This document shows, piece by piece, positions 48,455 through 55,095 of a stretch of DNA of 64,000 nucleotides. Numbering within the stretch: position 1 is the first letter of the stretch; each line of letters begins with the position of its first letter. The notes beneath the pieces were generated by a model. That model was not told where the DNA came from, did no database searches, and worked only from the letters and a program-made list of their open reading frames with translations. Origin of the DNA: Vicingaceae bacterium (lineage in GTDB: Bacteria > Bacteroidota > Bacteroidia > Flavobacteriales_E > Vicingaceae); the NCBI GenBank assembly GCA_026003395.1, contig BPHE01000001.1, forward strand, positions 237,577 through 301,576, read 5' to 3'. A program made the translations under genes and the position numbers.

Positions 48455-48688
48455 TCAGGAAGTTGTGCAAGCACAATTTGCGCCATATTGCTTGGCTGTC
48501 TGGTCACAATTTTTCTCATAATTATCAATATCATCCGGAGTACCGCAAGCTTCACCAAAACTTTCGGTAGTGTCTTGTTGCGAAGTAGAACTTTTGTAAG
48601 TATACTGACAAGACGTACATTTTTTACATGCTTGTGAAAGCACCATGATTAAGGTCAATACAAATAAAAGTTTTGCTATAGTTTTCAT
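48455..48688 (-). CDS. Small Cys-rich lipoprotein (77 aa)
   Basis: 77-aa lipoprotein with lipobox Cys21 (SQAC). The mature part has seven Cys counting the lipidated one, beginning CKKCTSC and ending with CAC before TTS, separated by a Ser/Thr/Gln-rich loop. It resembles the 70-aa lipoprotein at 49.7 kb in order (CKK, clustered Cys, acidic middle, late Cys pair), although direct similarity is low. Disulfide or metal binding in the periplasm or at the surface is inferred. A terminator follows; it lies 54 bases downstream of the MauE/thioredoxin gene. Confidence 0.7.
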   Translation of the reverse strand: MKTIAKLLFVLTLIMVLSQACKKCTSCQYTYKSSTSQQDTTESFGEACGTPDDIDNYEKNCDQTAKQYGANCACTTS

Positions 48689-48742
48689 AATTTATGGATT
48701 TTGTGGTTTAGATTTATTCAAAACAAAAATAATACCAAATTT

Positions 48743-49651
48743 TCAATGTTCCGAAAGAAATTCTTTAATTCTTTTTTCATCCAAAGTTCGATAACTATGT
48801 TTTGCCACAATTACTCCTTCATTCAAAAAGTAAATGGCGGGTAGTTGATTCCCTCCTAAAGGGAAAAAAATATCCGGAGGAACTACTTGATAAGGATATT
48901 TGTTCGATTGAGTTTCTTCCCAAAATTCATTTAACTTACCTGATGCGTCCCAAAAAATATAATAAACCGGTAATTGCAAACCACTATTTTTTTGAAACAA
49001 CGTTATTTTTTTGGCTGCCATACGGCAAAACTTACATGAAGTACTGAAAAAACAAACGATTTTTTTTCCGCTTTTCAACACTTCAGGGGTTTCTCCATTA
49101 GAAAAATTTTCAAGAATATTCACCTGCATTGGTTGATTTAATTGTGCAGGAGGAAGCTCATACATCCTGTCGGGAGCAGCATAAATCCATGGAATTGAAA
49201 AACTTAAAAAAATTAATACAACTGTAACGTATTTAAATGCATTGTTAAGTTTAATTTCGTTTGAATTTCTTAACACAAAAAAAGTAAGAGCCATTAGGGC
49301 AATATTTTTCAATATACTTTCTAATGGTGAAAGTTTTACATATTCTCCCAAACATCCGCAATCGGCATTATTGCCCTTTGACATGAGCAAATAGAATAAA
49401 AAAATGGTCATTACCAATAAAAATGACTGGGTAAGATTATAGGTAAATTTATGAAAGAACGGTATCATAATTAAAAATCCAATACATAACTCGACAGAAA
49501 TGACCAATCTCGAAATGATCTCAACCGTATTCCACGATTCTAAATGAAAATAATCTAAAATCAAGATTTTAAAACTGTCCAAACTTTCGAGTTTCAACCA
49601 TGCGGATACAATAAAAAACAAGCCCAACAAAATTCTGACAATCTTTTTCAT
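48743..49651 (-). CDS. MauE/DoxX-like membrane protein fused to a thioredoxin-like domain
   Basis: 302-aa inner-membrane protein. The first 160 residues hold about five hydrophobic segments in the MauE/DoxX layout (MKKIVRILLGLFFIVSAWLKLESLD; the loop motif NADCGCLGEYV is typical of MauE-like redox proteins). Residues 170-302 are a periplasmic thioredoxin-like domain with CFFSTSCKFCRMAAKK (CxxC) and the cis-Pro region LPAIYFL. It probably passes electrons or disulfides across the membrane. Flanked on both sides by Cys-rich lipoprotein genes, which could be clients. Preceded by a terminator, so it needs its own promoter. Confidence 0.82.
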   Translation of the reverse strand: MKKIVRILLGLFFIVSAWLKLESLDSFKILILDYFHLESWNTVEIISRLVISVELCIGFLIMIPFFHKFTYNLTQSFLLVMTIFLFYLLMSKGNNADCGCLGEYVKLSPLESILKNIALMALTFFVLRNSNEIKLNNAFKYVTVVLIFLSFSIPWIYAAPDRMYELPPAQLNQPMQVNILENFSNGETPEVLKSGKKIVCFFSTSCKFCRMAAKKITLFQKNSGLQLPVYYIFWDASGKLNEFWEETQSNKYPYQVVPPDIFFPLGGNQLPAIYFLNEGVIVAKHSYRTLDEKRIKEFLSEH

Positions 49652-49670
49652 CTTCCTAAATTATAGATAA

Positions 49671-49700
49671 AAAAAGGGGAGATAAATCTCCCCTTTTTTT
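49671..49700. terminator. Strong bidirectional terminator
   Basis: GGGGAGA/TCTCCCC stem with a 4-base loop, flanked by A5 and T7 runs. It ends the transcript of the 70-aa lipoprotein gene on the minus strand. Confidence 0.88.
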
Positions 49701-49716
49701 CAAGTTTATCAAAAAA

Positions 49717-49929
49717 TTATTTCAACTCACAAGAGGTAGTACAACCTCCACTTGAGGTTTGTGATTCATCACAACGCTCTTGAGCATCTTTTTTTGTTTC
49801 TTTTTTAGTTTCTTGCACACATACCTTTCCTCCTCCACAATCAGCACAACATTCACATGTCCATTCTTTCTTGCAAGAAGTTAAAGTTGCAACAAAAGCA
49901 ACTGCTGCGATAATAAATAATTTTTTCAT
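49717..49929 (-). CDS. Small Cys-rich lipoprotein (70 aa)
   Basis: 70-aa lipoprotein with lipobox Cys19 (LTSC). Nine Cys in the mature protein: lipid Cys, then CECCADC, VC, RC and the late GGC and TSC. A Lys/Glu stretch (ETKKETKKDAQERC) lies in the middle. The cluster CECCADCGGG looks able to bind a metal or form several disulfides; that is inference. Start at MKKLFII; an upstream extension has no support. It has its own two-element promoter and its own terminator. Confidence 0.75.
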   Translation of the reverse strand: MKKLFIIAAVAFVATLTSCKKEWTCECCADCGGGKVCVQETKKETKKDAQERCDESQTSSGGCTTSCELK

Positions 49930-49963
49930 AGTTTTAAAATTTAACAGGTTAAACAATAATTTT

Positions 49964-49993
49964 CAAATATAAAATAACTTTTTTAAATACAAA
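49964..49993 (-). promoter_or_regulatory. Promoter of the 70-aa Cys-rich lipoprotein
   Basis: On the minus strand TTTG (49993-49990), 18 bases, then TATATTTG (49971-49964). Spacing is identical to that of the DUF2795 promoter. It falls in the gap after the 167-aa lipoprotein gene. Confidence 0.65.
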
Positions 49994-49996
49994 AAA

Positions 49997-50500
49997 TTAT
50001 TTTTCTAAACTTATTACAATAGTTTTCCCATCTGCAGTAGTATATTCCAAAACAAATTTATTTTTTTTCTTTTCTTTTACATTTACTTCAAATTCTTTTT
50101 CAACTTTTGAAGAAATATTGGGTAATGTTCCATAATCGACTTTAAACAATATTTTACCACCTTTCTTTACTTCATAAACAAATGGAAAAACTATACCACT
50201 GGCAACATTGTTTTTTTCATATTGATCATAGGTAAAATACATTCCTCTCATATGCCCATAACAATATTTTTGGTCGTTTAATTCATATTTGTCACAACCG
50301 TTAAAAGTAATTTGACGAATAGAAGTAATATCTAAAGAGTCGGTATTTCTTAAAGTATCATCTAAATTAATCGGGTTTCCATCAACTGTCATTTCTTTTA
50401 CCGTCCATTCACCAACGATTCTTTTATTGATTGTAGTCTTTTTACAAGAAAACACAAAAAAAGCAAAAGCAGATAAAGCAATAAATACAATTTTTTTCAT
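49997..50500 (-). CDS. Lipocalin-like lipoprotein
   Basis: 167-aa lipoprotein with lipobox Cys19 (VFSC). The mature start TINKRIVGEWTVKEMTVDG is typical of small lipocalin-like Bacteroidota lipoproteins, followed by alternating strands (QITFNGCDKYEL, KKGGKILFKVDYG, KFVLEYTTADGK). Two further Cys (NGCDKY and KYCYGH) could form a disulfide. Function unknown. First of four small envelope genes on this strand. Confidence 0.7.
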   Translation of the reverse strand: MKKIVFIALSAFAFFVFSCKKTTINKRIVGEWTVKEMTVDGNPINLDDTLRNTDSLDITSIRQITFNGCDKYELNDQKYCYGHMRGMYFTYDQYEKNNVASGIVFPFVYEVKKGGKILFKVDYGTLPNISSKVEKEFEVNVKEKKKNKFVLEYTTADGKTIVISLEK

Positions 50501-50517
50501 ATTTATAAAATTTTAAG

Positions 50518-50525
50518 CAAAAATA
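50518..50525 (-). promoter_or_regulatory. -7 box of the 167-aa lipoprotein
   Basis: TATTTTTG on the minus strand fits TAnnTTTG, 17 bases before the ATG. No -33 match at the usual distance. Confidence 0.4.
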
Positions 50526-50553
50526 TAAAAATTTCAATATCTGAGAAATTAAA

Positions 50554-50588
50554 TAAAAAAAGAGCCACATTAAATGGCTCTTTTTTTA
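50554..50588 (-). terminator. Terminator of the OmpA-like/TPR lipoprotein gene
   Basis: AGAGCCA/TGGCTCT stem with a 7-base loop and long A and T runs on both sides. Confidence 0.85.
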
Positions 50589-50606
50589 AATTAAAGTATC
50601 TGACAA

Positions 50607-52334
50607 TTAATTTACAGCTGCTTGAAACTCAGAATTATTTCTGAATTTGATAAATTCGGCGTCGTCTTTAGCTTTTGCTTTCAAGGATGGATCTTTAGAA
50701 ACTGCATTTTTAAGATTGCTTACCAACATATCTGCATTATTCATTCTGGCAGCAGCAATTGCTTTTAAATAATAACCCATTGCAGAATCTTTATCGGGAG
50801 AGTTGTCTATAGTTTTAACAGCGCCATCCGGGTTACCATTGAGAAGTTGAGCCAATGCGGCATTGAAAGATGAACTACCGGAAAAACTGCTTACAGCTGA
50901 AGCATAATCCCCCCAGATGATATAAATAATTCCTTTGTTATAATTTACTTCCGGACCGGCACCTGCGGCTGCATCATAATATTCCATGGCTTTTTTCAAA
51001 TTGCCTGATTTTCTTTCACAAACTCCTAAATTGTTTTTCACAATAGGATTATTGGGCTTCAAAGTATTGGCTTTTTCAAATTGGGCTTTTGCATCATTTA
51101 TTTTGTTTTGCATCACATATACATAACCTAAATTGTTGGGGCCTCTCCAATCATTTGGATACACTTCAATTACTTTTTTATAGATTCTTTCTTTTTCATT
51201 TAAGTCATTGGTCACATAAGCAATGTGAAGTAATTCGTCTATAGTCAATGCATTGGGATTGGTTTTGCTTAATTCCATGATTTCGTTATCAGGACGGCTT
51301 AAGCTATCAGCCAAAATCCAAATTTCACTTCTACGAAGTTGGGGAAGAATTTTATCTTTCAACTCTTTGAAAGTTTCTGCCATGTTGCGAATTTCTTCTT
51401 CGCGTTTATTTACATCAGAATACATTTCCAGAACACGAATAATTAAATCTTTGTCTTTGATGTTTGAGGCTTGCATAAGTTTTTTGAAACCTTCCCAATC
51501 TTCACCTTTACCGGTTGCAGTGTAGAATCCGGGCTCAGTTGCTTTGGCAACTTTTTCTTTCTTCAAAACATCCACGGCAAATTTGGCTCCATGTTCGGCA
51601 CGTTGATTTGCAAGATTCTCGTTTCTTGACAATTCCCCTTCAGGCGATGCATATGCCTCTGTTTTCACTCCTTTTATCGTGGTTCTGGTTTGAGTAGCCA
51701 ATCTTTTGGCATTTTCTTTCATGGACTTGATATCCGGTTTATTCAAATCACCACTTACGGGAGTGGTTGTATTAACAATATAATGAATATCGGCATAAAT
51801 ACTGATTTGATGGGAAGGTTTGAACTCATCTTTCCCCAAAATAGGTTTATCATCTGATTTTACCAATTTGGGTGTGATAATAGTTCCATCTGCAACTTTC
51901 ACAGGATCAAACTTCTTGCTTTTGGATTTGTAGAATCCTTCAAGATTTAGAAACAACTCGGCTTTTTCCATTCCGGGTTGGTAAGGAATTTTTGCTGTAT
52001 GTGAAAATTTGCCCCCTTCGGCATATTTAATCACAATCCCTTCTCCTTCAACAGATTCTCCTTTCAAAGTTACCGGCGCAAAATTGGTTTCCCCACCATT
52101 GTATTTTAAGGTAGGTGTAATTACTCCTTTCACTTTTTTATGAAAATACTTTGTAGGAAAACTTCCGGAAAGATTCATGACGATAGTATCCCCGTGCATC
52201 TCCAAGGGATTTGGCGTCACAGTATAATTAACCTCATTGGCTCTTTTAGCCATTTTCTTGAGTGCATTACATGCCACAAGGCTTCCGGCCGCCAACACAA
52301 TTAAAGAAGCATTTCGTAAATTTCTATAGTTCAT
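50607..52334 (-). CDS. Lipoprotein with internal OmpA-like segment and C-terminal TPRs
   Basis: 575-aa lipoprotein, lipobox Cys22 (LVAC). Residues 30-180 are beta-rich. Residues 180-290 hold an OmpA-like pattern (ISIYADIHYIV, then EAYASPEGELSRNENLANQRAEHGAKFAVDVL). Residues 370-575 are TPR-like helices (RGPNNLGYVYVMQNKINDAKAQFEKANTLKPNNP). An outer-membrane-attached scaffold that also touches peptidoglycan is plausible. Placing the OmpA part in the middle is unusual and is shared with the broken gene at 5.3-7.7 kb. Own terminator; single gene. Confidence 0.82.
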   Translation of the reverse strand: MNYRNLRNASLIVLAAGSLVACNALKKMAKRANEVNYTVTPNPLEMHGDTIVMNLSGSFPTKYFHKKVKGVITPTLKYNGGETNFAPVTLKGESVEGEGIVIKYAEGGKFSHTAKIPYQPGMEKAELFLNLEGFYKSKSKKFDPVKVADGTIITPKLVKSDDKPILGKDEFKPSHQISIYADIHYIVNTTTPVSGDLNKPDIKSMKENAKRLATQTRTTIKGVKTEAYASPEGELSRNENLANQRAEHGAKFAVDVLKKEKVAKATEPGFYTATGKGEDWEGFKKLMQASNIKDKDLIIRVLEMYSDVNKREEEIRNMAETFKELKDKILPQLRRSEIWILADSLSRPDNEIMELSKTNPNALTIDELLHIAYVTNDLNEKERIYKKVIEVYPNDWRGPNNLGYVYVMQNKINDAKAQFEKANTLKPNNPIVKNNLGVCERKSGNLKKAMEYYDAAAGAGPEVNYNKGIIYIIWGDYASAVSSFSGSSSFNAALAQLLNGNPDGAVKTIDNSPDKDSAMGYYLKAIAAARMNNADMLVSNLKNAVSKDPSLKAKAKDDAEFIKFRNNSEFQAAVN

Positions 52335-52402
52335 AGTTTTTTGGATTAAATTTTGGGCAATATTAAAAAATGTTTTTCAATTAAAAAAATCTATTTATGG
52401 TA

Positions 52403-52912
52403 TTAAAACTTTTTAACTGTACTAAAATCATCGCATTCCTGTAAAATTTGAAAAATTTTTTTGCCATCAACAGGATCAATTTTTTCCGGCACGATTTCTA
52501 ACATCGGCAGTATTACAAATTTTCTTTTGCGATATAAAATATGTGGTATTTTAAGAAAATCGGTTATCACCACCTGATTGCCATAAAATATTATGTCAAT
52601 ATCTATTATTCTGTCTTTGTATAAGTTTGATACACTTTTATCTCTCCCGAGCTTTTTTTCTATGTCCTTTATTTGTTTCAATAATTCAATCGGATTTAAT
52701 GAAGTCAACACTTCAACGGCACAATTAATAAATAAATTGTTGGATTCATAGCCCCAGGCCTCACTTTCATAATATGAAGATTGTTTTAAAATTTTCCCTA
52801 CAGCTTCTTCCAACATTTCTGTTGCATGCCGACAATTTTGCAATTTATCACCCAAATTACTGCCAATTGACAATATCACCTTTTCCAACCTTTTGTTTTC
52901 GTTTTTGACCAT
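52403..52912 (-). CDS. folK: 2-amino-4-hydroxy-6-hydroxymethyldihydropteridine pyrophosphokinase
   Basis: 169-aa HPPK that moves pyrophosphate from ATP to the pterin in folate synthesis; cytoplasmic. Motifs ILSIGSNLGDK at the start, ESEAWGYES, the ATP loop LGRDKSVSNLYKDRIIDIDIIFYG and IPHILYRKRKFVILPMLEI are all in place. Length is normal. Divergent from sppA, as often seen in this phylum. Confidence 0.96.
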   Translation of the reverse strand: MVKNENKRLEKVILSIGSNLGDKLQNCRHATEMLEEAVGKILKQSSYYESEAWGYESNNLFINCAVEVLTSLNPIELLKQIKDIEKKLGRDKSVSNLYKDRIIDIDIIFYGNQVVITDFLKIPHILYRKRKFVILPMLEIVPEKIDPVDGKKIFQILQECDDFSTVKKF

Positions 52913-52950
52913 TTATCTATTTTTTCAGGCATTAATATATGTAAATGATG

Positions 52951-52958
52951 TATATTTG
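52951..52958 (+). promoter_or_regulatory. -7 box of sppA
   Basis: TATATTTG fits TAnnTTTG and ends 24 bases before the ATG. Confidence 0.5.
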
Positions 52959-52982
52959 GCAAAATTTTCCAAAAATTAATTT

Positions 52983-54785
52983 ATGGCTTCTTTTTTTAAA
53001 ACTTTTTTTGCAGCATTGTTGGCTATTTTGGTTGCTCTTTTCATTGTAGTATTAATAATTTTTGGTGTTATTGCTTCTTCAGTGTCAAATATCAAAACTG
53101 AAATTGACAAAAAGGAATCCGCTTTGTCTACACCCAAAATTTTACACTTGAAAATCGATAATGAAATAAAGGATTATCAAGCCAACCCTTTCGAAAGTTT
53201 TGACTTTTTTCAAATGGATTTAGAAAAATCGGGGCTAACACTTTATCAATACATTCAAATTATTGATAACGCAAAATATGATGAAAACATCAAAGGTATA
53301 TATCTTGAAATTTCTCCTTTTTTCCGTTCGGGCTCTTCCAATTTATTTGAATTAAGACAAGCCCTCGAAGATTTTAGAACCTCAGGAAAACCTGTTTATG
53401 CATATTCTGAAGTATATTCGCAAGGTGCATATTTCCTTGCTTCTGTGGCTGACAGCATTTTTCTGAACCCGGCGGGTATGATGGAATGGAAAGGTATCTC
53501 TTATGAAGTTGCTTTTCTGAAAGGATTGCTAAATAAACTGGAAATCGACCCGCAAATCATCCGTCATGGCAAATTTAAAAGTGCCGTCGAGCCTTTTATT
53601 CTTGAAAAAATGAGTGATGAAAATCGTTTGCAGATCAAGCAATTAGTTAACAGCATCTGGAATGAGATTGTAGAACATGTTTCTAAATCAAGAAAAATTT
53701 CTAAAGATTCTCTCAATCTGATTGCCAACGAAATTCTTGTTCGCACCCCTGAAAACGCCATTGCAATGAAAATGGTAGATATGCTCGCCTACAAAGATCA
53801 AGTTGATTCTATTTTTAATGTAAAATTAAACATCCCTGCCGAATCCAAAACAGGGAAAAAAGCCGTTGTTAAAGACAAATTTATATCTGCTTCAAAATAC
53901 TTCAAAACAATCAAAAAAACATACGGAAATGATCGCATTGCTATTTTGTATGCTTCCGGTGATATTGTTGACGGAAAAGGTGAACCAAATGAAATATCAC
54001 CGGAAAGGTTGGTAAAATATATCAAAAAACTAAAAGATGACGAAAAAATAAAAGCCGTAATTTTAAGGGTAAATTCTCCCGGGGGAAGCGCACTTGCTTC
54101 GGATATCATTTGGAGGGAATTGATATTATTAAAAAAAGAAAAACCTTTGATTGTCTCTATGGGTAATGTGGCTGCTTCCGGTGGTTATTATATTTCATGC
54201 ATGGCCGACGAACTATTGGCCACACCACTGACTATCACCGGTTCTATTGGTGTTTTTGGTATCATCCCCAACATGAAACAATTTTACAATAATAAATTAG
54301 GTATAACCTTTGACACAGTAAAAACAAATCTCCATTCCGATTTAATGACTGTCAACCGTCCATTGACCGACTTTGAAAAACAAGTAATTCAAGACGGCAT
54401 TGAAAAAATCTATGATGATTTTATTTCAAAAGTGGCTCAAGGTAGAAATTTAAAAAAATCAACTGTCGACAGCGTTGGTCAAGGAAGAGTTTGGGCAGGA
54501 GTCGATGCAAAACACATTGGGCTTGTCGATCAGTTAGGCGGATTGAAAATGGCAATAGACATAGCAAAAGAAAAAGCAGGTTTAGATAAAAAAGATATTC
54601 AGGTTGTCACATACCCCAAAACGGACAATGTATGGTTTGAATTTTTTTCATCCCTGAATGAAAACGTTAAGGAAACTTTGGCCAAACATTTCTTTGAAGA
54701 AGAATATAAAACATTCCGTAAAATTCAAAATGTAAAAAAAATTCAGGGAATACAGGCAAGATGTCTGATTTGCCCGGAGTTTTAA
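52983..54785 (+). CDS. sppA: Signal peptide peptidase SppA, 67K type
   Basis: 600-aa inner-membrane serine protease that degrades cleaved signal peptides. One N-terminal membrane anchor (LLAILVALFIVVLIIFGVIA), then two tandem crotonase-like domains. The catalytic dyad is split between them: general-base Lys199 in GKFKSAVEPF and nucleophile Ser399 in GNVAASGGYYIS, equivalent to the E. coli pair. SPGGSALASD marks the oxyanion region. The C-terminal 20 residues include two Cys (RCLICPEF). Single gene, divergent from folK. Confidence 0.96.
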   Translation: MASFFKTFFAALLAILVALFIVVLIIFGVIASSVSNIKTEIDKKESALSTPKILHLKIDNEIKDYQANPFESFDFFQMDLEKSGLTLYQYIQIIDNAKYDENIKGIYLEISPFFRSGSSNLFELRQALEDFRTSGKPVYAYSEVYSQGAYFLASVADSIFLNPAGMMEWKGISYEVAFLKGLLNKLEIDPQIIRHGKFKSAVEPFILEKMSDENRLQIKQLVNSIWNEIVEHVSKSRKISKDSLNLIANEILVRTPENAIAMKMVDMLAYKDQVDSIFNVKLNIPAESKTGKKAVVKDKFISASKYFKTIKKTYGNDRIAILYASGDIVDGKGEPNEISPERLVKYIKKLKDDEKIKAVILRVNSPGGSALASDIIWRELILLKKEKPLIVSMGNVAASGGYYISCMADELLATPLTITGSIGVFGIIPNMKQFYNNKLGITFDTVKTNLHSDLMTVNRPLTDFEKQVIQDGIEKIYDDFISKVAQGRNLKKSTVDSVGQGRVWAGVDAKHIGLVDQLGGLKMAIDIAKEKAGLDKKDIQVVTYPKTDNVWFEFFSSLNENVKETLAKHFFEEEYKTFRKIQNVKKIQGIQARCLICPEF

Positions 54786-55095
54786 TTTCATATTGAATTT
54801 AGCATTCAGCCTTTAAATTGTAAATTTAAACCTTGCAGGGTATTGTGTTGCTCATTTAATGAAATAGTTCATCTCTGCATTTTTTTCAACAACTACCAAA
54901 ACATCTCTTTGTTATAGACCGGAATCTAACATAAATGAATTTTTCATAAATATTTTACCACAATTTTTCTTTACCCCCCCCCCATGAAGAAAGAGGCCTT
55001 TTTAGAAAAATTATATTTTTTCAAAATACACCCCCCATTTTTTTAGGGTATATTTTATTTTTTTATACTTTTGCCGTGAATTTAAAACTAAAAAT
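54786..55095. other. Intergenic region upstream of glnN with a C10 tract
   Basis: 310 AT-rich bases with an out-of-character run of ten C at 54974-54983 and a run of six C at 55031-55036. An ATG directly after the C10 run opens only a 20-codon frame (54984-55046). The glnN -7 box lies at the far end. I see no terminator for sppA and no RNA gene. Confidence 0.6.
55066..55073 (+). promoter_or_regulatory. -7 box of glnN
   Basis: TACTTTTG fits TAnnTTTG, ending 22 bases before the ATG. No -33 TTTG is at the usual spacing, which would fit an activated promoter but does not prove it. Confidence 0.5.

Noticed and set aside
54984-55046. 20-codon frame right after the C10 tract
   Set aside because: Too short, no family, and it ends in a T-rich promoter region; most likely not translated.
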